A DNA stretch of 64,000 bases. It comes from Litoditis marina. Lineage: Eukaryota; Nematoda; Chromadorea; Rhabditida; Rhabditidae. The position numbers were made by a program, and so were the translations under genes. The first letter of the stretch is position 1. Each line of letters begins with the position of its first letter. Below, piece after piece: positions 10,063 to 22,300 of this stretch. Under the pieces are notes generated by a model. That model was not told where the DNA came from. It ran no database searches and was given only the letters and a program-made list of their open reading frames with translations. Location of the stretch: positions 47,777 to 111,776 of the forward strand of contig CAXIWQ010000196.1 in NCBI GenBank assembly GCA_964036275.1. Reading direction: 5' to 3'.

Positions 10063-10180
10063 ACTCAACGTAGTCAACTATAGAGATTCTGGTTTTGTAC
10101 ACAATGATTTGCAGTTTTGGTCCTTGTTACTCTAGGTGCTATAACACTTGGCATATTATTCAACAGTTGTTCTCTCCTTT

Positions 10181-10385
10181 ACAGCTGTGACTTGTAGATT
10201 CTAGTTTACAGGTTTGAAAAAATATTTTACGACTTTTGTATGTTCGTAATGAACAGTTATACTTGAGTATATAAGTATTTTCCGGTTTTTGTAGCAGTAG
10301 CTGCTCCATTTGAGAGTAGCTGTCTAAGCGGCGCACAGCAGAAGACAAATCTCACAGTCGTTGGGCCCCCACTTTTTCATGAATT
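10181..10385 (-). repeat. Fold-back element, right arm
   Basis: Inverted copy of 9856-10062 (205 bp against 207 bp). A 62-codon open frame on the minus strand (10160-10348) runs through this arm, and the same words can be read on the + strand in the left arm. No family is recognised. The spacer, 10063-10180, is unique AT-rich sequence. Confidence 0.93.
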
Positions 10386-10462
10386 ACATATTTTTTTCAC
10401 CTATGTTCTTTTCACCATTCTCTTTTTTGGCAACCTTTCGCGTTTCAAACTTTCGTTCCGTT

Positions 10463-10479
10463 ATTACACACTGTGTAAT
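10463..10479 (+). other. Stem-loop at the LINE 3' end
   Basis: ATTACAC-ACT-GTGTAAT forms a perfect 7-bp stem with a 3-nt loop, 4 bp before the repetitive tail. L2/CR1-type LINEs such as eel UnaL2 carry a 3' stem-loop next to a short repeated tail, which their reverse transcriptase recognises. Position and orientation here agree with that arrangement. Confidence 0.65.
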
Positions 10480-10483
10480 GAAT

Positions 10484-10503
10484 ATTTGATTTGATTTGAT
10501 TTG
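10484..10503 (+). repeat. LINE 3' tail, (ATTTG)4
   Basis: Four perfect ATTTG units end at the point where the satellite resumes (10505). Short repeated 3' tails in place of poly(A) are typical of CR1/L2-like LINEs. The tail defines the 3' end of the insertion and its orientation, the same as the reverse transcriptase frame. Confidence 0.8.
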
Positions 10504-10610
10504 ATATATATTCTGTGGCGCACAGCCACAAAAGACAAATTAACGCGGTTATTGACTCTTTGCCTTGCAGCTACTGAGAACAGTTCATACGACTATCAAA
10601 TCTGTTGCTC

Positions 10611-12301
10611 CCAGCTACAAAAACCTAATACGACAATCTATTCTGTGGCGCACAGCCACAAAATACGAATCAACGCGGTTATTGACTCTTTGCCTTGCAG
10701 CTAAAGAAAAAAAATCATACGGCTATCAAGTCTGTTGCTCCCAGCTACAAAAACCTAATACGACTTTATATTCTGTGGCGCACAGCCACAAAAGACAAAT
10801 TAACGCGGTTATTGACTCTTTGCCTTGCAGCTACAGAAAAAAGTTTATACGGCTATCAAGTGTGTTGCTCACAGCTACAAGAACCTAATACGACTGAATA
10901 TTCTGTGGTGCACAGCCACAAAATACGAATTAACGCGGTTATTGACTCTTTGCCTTGCAGCTACAGAAAAAAAGGTTTATACGGCTATCAAGTCTGTTGC
11001 TCCCAGCTACAAGAAAGTAATACGACTATCTATTCTGTGGCGCACAGCCACGAAATACGAATTTACGCGGTTATCGACTCTTTGGCTTGCATTTACAGAA
11101 AACAGTTCATACGGCTATCAAGTCTGTTGCTCCCAGCTACAAAAACCTAATACGACAATCTATTCTGTGGCGCACAGCCACGAAATACGAATTAACGCGG
11201 TTATCGACTCTTTGGCTTGCAGCTACAGAAAAAAGTTTACACGGCTATCAAGTCTGTTGCTCCCAGCTACAAAAACCTAATACGACAATCTATTCTGTGG
11301 TGCACAACCACAAAGTACGAATTAACGCTGTTATCGACTCTTTGGCTTGCAGTTACAGAGAACAGTTCATACGGCTATCAAATCTGTTGCTCCCAGCTAC
11401 AAAAACTTAATACAACTATCTTTCCTGTGGTGCACAACCAGAAAGTACGAATTAACGCGGTTATTGACTCTGTGGCTTGCAGCTACAAAAAAAAGCTTAT
11501 ACGGCTATCAAGTCTGTTGCTCCAGCTACAAAAACCTAATACGACAATCTATTCTGTGGCGCACAGCCACAAAATACGAATTAACGCTGTTACCGACTAT
11601 TTGGCTTGCAGTTACAGAGAACAGTTCATACGGCTATCAAGTCTGTTGCTCCCAGCTACAAAAACCTTATACGACAATCTATTCTGTGGTGCACAACCAC
11701 AAAGTACGAATTAACGCGGTTATCGACTCTTTGGCTTGCACTTACAGAAAACAGTTCATACGGCTATCAAGTCTGTTGCTCCCAGCTACAAAAACCTAAT
11801 ACGACAATCTATTCTGTGGTGCACAACCACAAAGTACGAATTAACGCTGTTATCGACTCTTTGGCTTGCAGTTACAGAGAACAGTTCATACGGCTATCAA
11901 ATCTGTTGCTCCCAGCTACAAAAACTTAATACAACTATCTTTCCTGTGGTGCACAACCAGAAAGTACGAATTAACGCGGTTATTGACTATGTGGCTTGCA
12001 GCTACAAAAAAAAGCTTATACGGCTATCAAGTGTGTTGCTCACAGCTACAAGAACCTAAGACGACTATATATTCTGTGGCGCACAGCCACAAAAGACAAA
12101 TTAACGCGGTTATTGACTCTTTGCCTTGCAGCTACAGAGAACAGCTCATACGACTATCAAATCTGTTGCTCCCAGCTACAAAAACCTAATACGACAATCT
12201 ATTCTGTGGCGCACAGCCACAAAAGACAAATTAACGCGGTTATTGACTCTTTGCCTTGCAGCTACAGAAAAAAGTTTATACGGCTATCAAGTGTGTTGCT
12301 C
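10611..12301 (+). repeat. 13-monomer higher-order repeat, copy 1 (1691 bp)
   Basis: Positions from about 10611 to 12225 match 12302-13917 at an offset of 1691-1692 bp. The rare AGCTAAAGAAA variant (near 10700 and 12391) and the CTACAAGAAAGTAATACG variant are both shared. I noticed only two differences: one C missing near 11522 and ATACGACA against ATATGACA. Boundaries are approximate. Confidence 0.8.
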
Positions 12302-13993
12302 ACAGCTACAAAAACCTAATACGACAATCTATTCTGTGGCGCACAGCCACAAAATACGAATCAACGCGGTTATTGACTCTTTGCCTTGCAGCTAAAGAAA
12401 AAAAATCATACGGCTATCAAGTCTGTTGCTCCCAGCTACAAAAACCTAATACGACTTTATATTCTGTGGCGCACAGCCACAAAAGACAAATTAACGCGGT
12501 TATTGACTCTTTGCCTTGCAGCTACAGAAAAAAGTTTATACGGCTATCAAGTGTGTTGCTCACAGCTACAAGAACCTAATACGACTGAATATTCTGTGGT
12601 GCACAGCCACAAAATACGAATTAACGCGGTTATTGACTCTTTGCCTTGCAGCTACAGAAAAAAAGGTTTATACGGCTATCAAGTCTGTTGCTCCCAGCTA
12701 CAAGAAAGTAATACGACTATCTATTCTGTGGCGCACAGCCACGAAATACGAATTTACGCGGTTATCGACTCTTTGGCTTGCATTTACAGAAAACAGTTCA
12801 TACGGCTATCAAGTCTGTTGCTCCCAGCTACAAAAACCTAATACGACAATCTATTCTGTGGCGCACAGCCACGAAATACGAATTAACGCGGTTATCGACT
12901 CTTTGGCTTGCAGCTACAGAAAAAAGTTTACACGGCTATCAAGTCTGTTGCTCCCAGCTACAAAAACCTAATACGACAATCTATTCTGTGGTGCACAACC
13001 ACAAAGTACGAATTAACGCTGTTATCGACTCTTTGGCTTGCAGTTACAGAGAACAGTTCATACGGCTATCAAATCTGTTGCTCCCAGCTACAAAAACTTA
13101 ATACAACTATCTTTCCTGTGGTGCACAACCAGAAAGTACGAATTAACGCGGTTATTGACTCTGTGGCTTGCAGCTACAAAAAAAAGCTTATACGGCTATC
13201 AAGTCTGTTGCTCCCAGCTACAAAAACCTAATATGACAATCTATTCTGTGGCGCACAGCCACAAAATACGAATTAACGCTGTTACCGACTATTTGGCTTG
13301 CAGTTACAGAGAACAGTTCATACGGCTATCAAGTCTGTTGCTCCCAGCTACAAAAACCTTATACGACAATCTATTCTGTGGTGCACAACCACAAAGTACG
13401 AATTAACGCGGTTATCGACTCTTTGGCTTGCACTTACAGAAAACAGTTCATACGGCTATCAAGTCTGTTGCTCCCAGCTACAAAAACCTAATACGACAAT
13501 CTATTCTGTGGTGCACAACCACAAAGTACGAATTAACGCTGTTATCGACTCTTTGGCTTGCAGTTACAGAGAACAGTTCATACGGCTATCAAATCTGTTG
13601 CTCCCAGCTACAAAAACTTAATACAACTATCTTTCCTGTGGTGCACAACCAGAAAGTACGAATTAACGCGGTTATTGACTATGTGGCTTGCAGCTACAAA
13701 AAAAAGCTTATACGGCTATCAAGTGTGTTGCTCACAGCTACAAGAACCTAAGACGACTATATATTCTGTGGCGCACAGCCACAAAAGACAAATTAACGCG
13801 GTTATTGACTCTTTGCCTTGCAGCTACAGAGAACAGCTCATACGACTATCAAATCTGTTGCTCCCAGCTACAAAAACCTAATACGACAATCTATTCTGTG
13901 GCGCACAGCCACAAAATACGAATTAACGCGGTTATCGACTCTTTGGCTTGCAGCTACAGAAAAAAAGTTTATACGGCTATCAAGTCTGTTGCT
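12302..13993 (+). repeat. 13-monomer higher-order repeat, copy 2
   Basis: Second copy of the unit beginning near 10611. From 12778 part of it recurs again 1562 bp further on (14340-15450), a 12-monomer offset, so the region has been through more than one round of unequal exchange. Boundaries are approximate. Confidence 0.75.
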
Positions 13994-15047
13994 CCCAGCT
14001 ACAAAAACCTAATACGACTATCTATTCTGTGGCGCACAGCCACAGAGTACGAATTAACGCTGTTACCGACTATTTGGCTTGCAGTTATAGAGAACAGTTC
14101 ATACGGCTATCAAGTCTGTTGCTCCCAGCTACAAAAAAGTAATACGACTATCTATTCTGTGGCGCACAACCACAAAGTACGAATTAACGCGGTTATTGAC
14201 TCTGTGGCTTGCAGCTACAGAAAAAAAGCTTATACGGCTACCAAGTGTGTTGCTCACAGCCACAAGAACCTAAGACGACTATATATTCTGTGGCGCACAG
14301 CCACAAAAGACAAATTAACGCGGTTATTGACTCTTTGCCTTGCATTTACAGAAAACAGTTCATACGGCTATCAAGTCTGTTGCTCCCAGCTACAAAAACC
14401 TAATACGACAATCTATTCTGTGGCGCACAGCCACGAAATACGAATTAACGCGGTTATCGACTCTTTGGCTTGCAGCTACAGAAAAAAGTTTACACGGCTA
14501 TCAAGTCTGTTGCTCCCAGCTACAAAAACCTAATACGACAATCTATTCTGTGGTGCACAACCACAAAGTACGAATTAACGCTGTTATCGACTCTTTGGCT
14601 TGCAGTTACAGAGAACAGTTCATACGGCTATCAAATCTGTTGCTCCCAGCTACAAAAACTTAATACAACTATCTTACCTGTGGTGCACAACCAGGAAGTA
14701 CGAATTAACGCGGTTATTGACTCTGTGGCTTGCAGCTACAAAAAAAAGCTTATACGGCTATCAAGTCTGTTGCTCCCAGCTACAAAAACCTAATACGACA
14801 ATCTATTCTGTGGCGCACAGCCACAAAATACGAATTAACGCTGTTACCGACTATTTGGCTTGCAGTTACAGAGAACAGTTCATACGGCTATCAAGTCTGT
14901 TGCTCCCAGCTACAAAAACCTTATACGACAATCTATTCTGTGGTGCACAACCACAAAGTACGAATTAACGCGGTTATCGACTCTTTGGCTTGCACTTACA
15001 GAAAACAGTTCATACGGCTATCAAGTCTGTTGCTCCCAGCTACAAAA

Positions 15048-15827
15048 ACCTAATACGACAATCTATTCTGTGGTGCACAACCACAAAGTACGAATTAACG
15101 CTGTTATCGACTCTTTGGCTTGCAGTTACAGAGAACAGTTCATACGGCTATCAAATCTGTTGCTCCCAGCTACAAAAACTTAATACAACTATCTTTCCTG
15201 TGGTGCACAACCAGAAAGTACGAATTAACGCGGTTATTGACTATGTGGCTTGCAGCTACAAAAAAAAGCTTATACGGCTATCAAGTGTGTTGCTCACAGC
15301 TACAAGAACCTAAGACGACTATATATTCTGTGGCGCACAGCCACAAAAGACAAATTAACGCGGTTATTGACTCTTTGCCTTGCAGCTACAGAGAACAGCT
15401 CATACGACTATCAAATCTGTTGCTCCCAGCTACAAAAACCTAATACGACAATCTATTCTGTGGTGCACAACCACAAAGTACGAATTAACGCTGTTATCGA
15501 CTCTTTGGCTTGCAGTTACAGAGAACAGTTCATACGGCTATCAAATCTGTTGCTCCCAGCTACAAAAACTTAATACAACTATCTTTCCTGTGGTGCACAA
15601 CCAGAAAGTACGAATTAACGCGGTTATTGACTATGTGGCTTGCAGCTACAAAAAAAAGCTTATACGGCTATCAAGTGTGTTGCTCACAGCTACAAGAACC
15701 TAAGACGACTATATATTCTGTGGCGCACAGCCACAAAAGACAAATTAACGCGGTTATTGACTCTTTGCCTTGCAGCTACAGAGAACAGCTCATACGACTA
15801 TCAAATCTGTTGCTCCCAGCTACAAAA
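15048..15827 (+). repeat. 390-bp (3-monomer) tandem duplication
   Basis: Positions 15048-15437 and 15438-15827 are successive copies of a three-monomer block, with the order TTATCGAC type, CAGAAAG type, CACAAAAGACAAATT type. Identity continues a short way beyond the second copy. Three monomers (390 bp) keep the reading frame, so translated frames repeat here too. Confidence 0.8.
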
Positions 15828-17275
15828 ACCTAATACGACAATCTATTCTGTGGCGCACAGCCACAAAATACGAATTAACGCGGTTATCGACTCTTTGGCT
15901 TGCAGCTACAGAAAAAAAGTTTATACGGCTATCAAGTCTGTTGCTCCCAGCTACAAAAACCTAATACGACTATCTATTCTGTGGCGCACAGCCACAGAGT
16001 ACGAATTAACGCTGTTACCGACTATTTGGCTTGCAGTTACAGAGAACAGTTCATACGGCTATCAAATCTGTTGCTCCCAGCTACAAAAACTTAATACAAC
16101 TATCTTTTCTGTGGCGCACAACCACAAAGTACGAATTAACGCGGTTATTGACTCTGTGGCTTGCAGCTACAGAAAAAAAGCTTATACGGCTACCAAGTGT
16201 GTTGCTCACAGCCACAAGAACCTAAGACGACTATATATTCTGTGGCGCACAACCATAAAAGACAAATTAACGCGGTTATTGACTCTTTGCCTTGCAGCTA
16301 CAGAGAACAGCTCATACGGCTATCAAATCTGTTGCTCCCAGCTACAAAAACCTAATACGACAATCTATTCTGTGGCGCACAGCCACAAAATACGAATTAA
16401 CGCGGTTATCGACTCTTTGGCTTGCAGCTACAGAAAAAAAAGTTTATACGGCTATCAAGTCTGTTGCTCCCAGCTACAAAACCTAATACGACTATCTATT
16501 CTGTGGCGCACAGCCAAAAAGTACGAATTAACGCTGTTACCGACTATTTGGCTTGCAGTTACAGAGAACAGTTCATACGGCTATCAAATCTGTTGCTCCC
16601 AGCTACAAAAACTTAATACAACTATCTTTTCTGTGGCGCACAACCACAAAGTACGAATTAACGCGGTTATTGACTCTGTGGCTTGCAGCTACAGAAAAAA
16701 AGCTTAAACGGCTACCAAGTGTGTTGCTCACAGCTAGAAGAACCTAATACGACTATATATTATGTGGCGCACAGCCACAAAAGCCGAATTAACGCGGTTA
16801 TTGACTCTTTGCCTTGCAGCTACAGAGAACAGTTCATACGGCTATCAAATCTGTTGCTCCCAGCTACAAAAACCAAATACGACAATCTATTCTGTGGCGC
16901 ACAGCCACAAAATACGAATTAACGCGGTTATTGAGTATTGACTCTTTGCCTTGCAGCTACAGAAAAAAGTTTATACGGCTATCAAGTCTGTTGCTCCCAG
17001 CTACAAAGACCTAATACGACTATCTATTCTGTGGCGCACAGCCACGAAATACGAATTTATGCGGTTATCGACTCTTTGGCTTGCAGTTACAGAGAACAGT
17101 TCATACGGCTATCAAATCTGTTGCTCCCAGCTACAAAAACTTAATACAACTATCTTTTCTGTGGTGCACAACCACAAAGTACGAATTAACGCGGTTATTG
17201 ACTCATTGGCTTGCAGCTACAGAAAAAAAACTTATACGGCTACCAAGTGTGTTGCTCACAGCTACAAGAACCTAA

Positions 17276-17290
17276 GACGACTATATATTC
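17276..17290 (+). other. Empty-site paralogue of the LINE target
   Basis: GACGA-CTATATATTC is uninterrupted here in the same HOR position as the occupied site at 6472-6476 and 10505. It shares the preceding GACTCATTGG and the following CTACTGAGAAC markers. Confidence 0.75.
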
Positions 17291-19362
17291 TGTGGCGCAC
17301 AGCCACAAAAGACAAATTAACGCGGTTATTGACTCTTTGCCTTGCAGCTACTGAGAACAGTTCATACGGCTATCAAATCTGTTGCTCCCAGCTACAAAAA
17401 CCTAATACGACAATCTATTCTGTGGCGCACAGCCACAAAATACGAATTAACGCGGTTATTGACTCTTTGCCTTGCAGCTGCAGAAAAAAAATCATACGGC
17501 TATCAAGTCTGTTGCTCCCAGCTACAAAAACCTAATACGACTTTATATTCTGTGGCGCACAGCCACAAAAGACAAATTAACGCGGTTATTGACTCTTTGC
17601 CTTGCAGCTACAGAAAAAAGTTTATACGGCTATCAAGTCTGTTGCTTCCAGCTACAAAAACCTAATACGACAATCTAGTCTGTGGCGCACAGCCACAAAA
17701 TACGAATTAACGCTGTTATCGACTCTTTGGCTTGCAGTTACAGAGAACAGTTCATACGGCTATCAAATCTGTTGCTCCCAGCTACAAAAACCTAAGACGA
17801 CTATATATTCTGTGGCGCACAGCCTCAAAAGACAAATTAACGCGGTTATTGACTCTTTGCCTTGCAGCTACTGAGAACAGTTCAAACGGCTATCAAATCT
17901 GTTGCTCCCAGCTACAAAAACCTAATACGACAATCCATTCTGTGGCGCACAGCCACAAAATACGAATTAACGCGGTTATTGACTCTGTGGCTTGCAGCTA
18001 CAAAAAAAGCTTATACGGCTATCAAGTCTGTTGCTCCCAGCTACAAAAACCTAATACGACTTTATATTCTGTGGCGCACAGCCACAAAAGACAAATTAAC
18101 GCGGTTATTGACTCTTTGCCTTGCAGCTACAGAAAAAAGTTTATACGGCTATCAAGTGTGTTGCTCACAGCTACAAAAACCTAATACGACTGAATATTCT
18201 GTGGCGCACAGCCACGAAATACGAATTAACGCTGTTATCGACTCTTTGGCTAGCAGTTACAGAGAACAGTTCATACGGCTATCAAATCTGTTGCTCGCAG
18301 CTACAAAAACCTAATACGACAATCCATTCTGTGGCGCACAGCCACAAAATACGAATTAACGCGGTTATTGACTCTGTGGCTTGCAGCTACAAAAAAAGCT
18401 TATACGGCTATCAAGTCTGTTGCTCCCAGCTACAAAAACCTAATACGACTTTATATTCTGTGGCGCACAGCCACAAAAGACAAATTAACGCGGTTATTGA
18501 CTCTTTGCCTTGCAACTACAGAAAAAAGTTTATACGGCTATCAAGTGTGTTGCTCACAGCTACAAGAACCTAATACGACTGAATATTCTGTGGCGCACAG
18601 CCACTAAAGACGGATTAACGCGGTTATTGACTCATTGGCTTACAGCTACAGAGAACAGTTCATACGGCTATCAAATCTGTTGCTCCCAGCTACAAAAACT
18701 TAATACAACTATCTTTTCTGTGGCGCACAACCACAAAGTACGAATTAACGCGGTTATTGACTCTGTGGCTTGCAGCTACAGAAAAAAAGCTTATACGGCT
18801 ACCAAGTGTGTTGCTCACAGCTAGAAGAACCTAATACGACTATATATTATGTGGCGCACAGCCACAAAAGCCGAATTAACGCGGTTATTGACTCTTTGCC
18901 TTGCAGCTACAGAGAACAGTTCATACGGCTATCAAATCTGTTGCTCCCAGCTACAAAAACCAAATACGACAATCTATTCTGTGGCGCACAGCCACAAAAT
19001 ACGAATTAACGCGGTTATTGAGTATTGACTCTTTGCCTTGCAGCTACAGAAAAAAGTTTATACGGCTATCAAGTCTGTTGCTCCCAGCTACAAAAATTTA
19101 ATACGACTATCTGTTCTGTGGCGCACAGCCACGAAATACGAATTTATGCGGTTATCGACTCTTTGGCTTGCGGTTACAGAGAACAGTTCATACGGCTATC
19201 AAATCTGTTGCTCCCAGCTACAAAAACTTAATACAACTATCTTTTCTGTGGTGCACAACCACAAAGTACGAATTAACGCGGTTATTGACTCATTGGCTTG
19301 CAGCTACAGAAAAAAAGCTTATACGGCTACCAAGTGTGTTGCTCACAGCTACAAGAACCTAA

Positions 19363-19377
19363 GACGACTATATATTC
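19363..19377 (+). other. Empty-site paralogue of the LINE target
   Basis: Same uninterrupted sequence as at 17276-17290, with the neighbouring GCGGTTACAGAG variant that is also present left of the LINE (about 6277). Confidence 0.75.
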
Positions 19378-22300
19378 TGTGGCGCACAGCCACAAAAGAC
19401 AAATTAACGCGGTTATTGACTCTTTGCCTTGCAGCTACTGAGAACAGTTCATACGGCTATCAAATCTGTTGCTCCCAGCTACAAAAACCTAATACGACAA
19501 TCTATTCTGTGGCGCACAGCCACAAAATACGAATTAACGCGGTTATTGACTCTTTGCCTTGCAGCTGCAGAAAAAAAATCATACGGCTATCAAGTCTGTT
19601 GCTCCCAGCTACAAAAACCTAATACGACTTTATATTCTGTGGCGCACAGCCACAAAAGACAAATTAACGCGGTTATTGACTCTTTGCCTTGCAGCTACAG
19701 AAAAAAAGTTTATACGGCTATCAAGTCTGTTGCTTCCAGCTACAAAAACCTAATACGACAATCTAGTCTGTGGCGCACAGCCACAAAATACGAATTAACG
19801 CTGTTATCGACTCTTTGGCTTGCAGTTACAGAGAACAGTTCATACGGCTATCAAATCTGTTGCTCCCAGCTACAAAAACCTAAGACGACTATATATTCTG
19901 TGGCGCACAGCCTCAAAAGACAAATTAACGCGGTTATTGACTCTTTGCCTTGCAGCTACTGAGAACAGTTCATACGGCTATCAAATCTGTTGCTCCCAGC
20001 TACAAAAACCTAATACGACAATCCATTCTGTGGCGCACAGCCACAAAATACGAATTAACGCGGTTATTGACTCTGTGGCTTGCAGCTACAAAAAAAGCTT
20101 ATACGGCTATCAAGTCTGTTGCTCCCAGCTACAAAAACCTAATACGACTTTATATTCTGTGGCGCACAGCCACAAAAGACAAATTAACGCGGTTATTGAC
20201 TCTTTGCCTTGCAGCTACAGAAAAAAGTTTATACGGCTATCAAGTGTGTTGCTCACAGCTACAAGAACCTAATACGACTGAATATTCTGTGGCGCACAGC
20301 CACTAAAGACGGATTAACGCGGTTATTGACTCTTTGCCTTGCAGCTACAGAAAAAAAGGTTTATACGGCTATCAAGTCTGTTGCTCCCAGCTACAAAAAA
20401 GTAATACGACTATCTATTCTGTGGCGCACAGCACGAAATACGAATTAACGCTGTTATCGACTCTTTGGCTAGCAGTTACAGAGAACAGTTCATACGGCTA
20501 TCAAATCTGTTGCTCGCAGCTACAAAAACCTAATACGACAATCCATTCTGTGGCGCACAGCCACAAAATACGAATTAACGCGGTTATTGACTCTGTGGCT
20601 TGCAGCTACAAAAAAAGCTTATACGGCTATCAAGTCTGTTGCTCCCAGCTACAAAAACCTAATACGACTTTATATTATGTGGCGCACAGCCACAAAAGAC
20701 AAATTAACGCGGTTATTGACTCTTTGCCTTGCAGCTACAGAAAAAAGTTTATACGGCTATCAAGTGTGTTGCTCACAGCTACAAGAACCTAATACGACTG
20801 AATATTCTGTGGCGCACAGCCACTAAAGACGGATTAACGCGGTTATTGACTCATTGGCTTACAGCTACAGAGGACAGTTCATACGGCTATCAAATCTGTT
20901 GCTCCCAGCTACAAAAACCTAAGACGACTATATATTCTGTGGCGCACAGCCACAAAATACGAATTAACGCGGTTATTGACTCTTTGCCTTGCAGCTGCAG
21001 AAAAAAAATCATACGGCTATCAAATCTGTTGCTCCCAGCTACAAAAACCTAATACGACAATCTATTCTGTGGCGCACAGCCACAAAAGACAAATTAACGC
21101 GGTTATTGACTCTTTGCCTTGCAGCTACAGAAAAAAGTTTATACGGCTATCAAGTGTGTTGCTCACAGCTACAAGAACCTAATACGACTGAATATTCTGT
21201 GGCGCACAGCCACTAAAGACGGATTAACGCTGTTATCGACTCTTTGGCTAGCAGTTACAGAGAACAGTTCATACGGCTATCAAATCTGTTGCTCGCAGCT
21301 ACAAAAACCTAATACGACAATCCATTCTGTGGCGCACAGCCACAAAATACGAATTAACGCGGTTATTGACTCTGTGGCTTGCAGCTACAAAAAAAGCTTA
21401 TACGGCTATCAAGTCTGTTGCTCCCAGCTACAAAACCTAATACGACTTTATATTCTGTGGCGCACAGCCACAAAAGACAAATTAACGCGGTTATTGACTC
21501 TTTGCCTTGCAGCTACAGAAAAAAATTTATACGGCTATCAAGTGTGTTGCTCACAGCTACAAGAACCTAATACGACTGAATATTCTGTGGCGCACAGCCA
21601 CTAAAGACGGATTAACGCGGTTATTGACTCATTGGCTTACAGCTACAGAGAACAGTTCATACGGCTATCAAATCTGTTGCTCCCAGCTACAAAAACCTAA
21701 GACGACTATATATTCTGTGGCGCACAGCCACAAAATACGAATTAACGCGGTTATTGACTCTTTGCCTTGCAGCTGCAGAAAAAAAATCATACGGCTATCA
21801 AATCTGTTGCTCCCAGCTACAAAAACCTAATACGACAATCTATTCTGTGGCGCACAGCCACAAAATACGAATTAACGCGGTTATTCACTCTTTGCCTTGC
21901 AGCTGCAGAAAAAAAATCATACGGCTATCAAGTCTGTTGCTCCCAGCTACAAAAACCTAATACGACTTTATATTCTGTGGCGCACAGCCACAAAAGACAA
22001 ATTAACGCGGTTATTGACTCTTTGCCTTGCAGCTACAGAAAAAAGTTTATACGGCTATCAAGTCTGTTGCTTCCAGCTACAAAAACCTAATACGACAATC
22101 TAGTCTGTGGCGCACAGCCACAAAATACGAATTAACGCTGTTATCGACTCTTTGGCTTGCAGTTACAGAGAACAGTTCATACGGCTATCAAATCTGTTGC
22201 TCCCAGCTACAAAAACCTAAGACGACTATATATTCTGTGGCGCACAGCCTCAAAAGACAAATTAACGCGGTTATTGACTCTTTGCCTTGCAGCTACTGAG

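Larger units (their letters stand above)
6477..10504 (+). mobile_element. 5'-truncated CR1-like LINE insertion carrying nested repeats
   Basis: About 4.0 kb of non-satellite DNA breaks a satellite monomer after CCTAAGACGA; the same monomer resumes at TATATATTCTG (10505). The uninterrupted sequence, GACGA followed by CTATATATTC, is present at 17276-17290, 19363-19377 and 23921-23935, and the occupied locus shares rare neighbouring variants with them. The left end is the middle of a LINE reverse transcriptase gene. The right end is a stem-loop followed by four ATTTG units in the same orientation, as expected for the 3' terminus of a LINE. The simplest reading is one target-primed insertion, truncated at its 5' end. 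The 2.6 kb between the stop codon and the tail is long for a CR1-type 3' UTR and includes a minisatellite and a fold-back, so later nested insertions or a composite element are likely. Confidence 0.8.
16640..20280 (+). repeat. 16-monomer higher-order repeat pair, offset 2087 bp
   Basis: Positions of about 16640-18190 match 18727-20280. Both copies contain the rare 7-bp insertion that creates TTGAGTATTGACTC (near 16930 and 19018) and the CTACTGAGAAC variant. The same marker set occurs at 6121 beside the LINE insertion and at 23575, so this HOR family is spread over the left 24 kb. Boundaries are approximate. Confidence 0.75.

Noticed and set aside
10160..10348. 62-codon minus-strand frame in the fold-back
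   Set aside because: It is duplicated in mirror image in the other arm and has no recognisable family; more likely a by-product of the inverted repeat.
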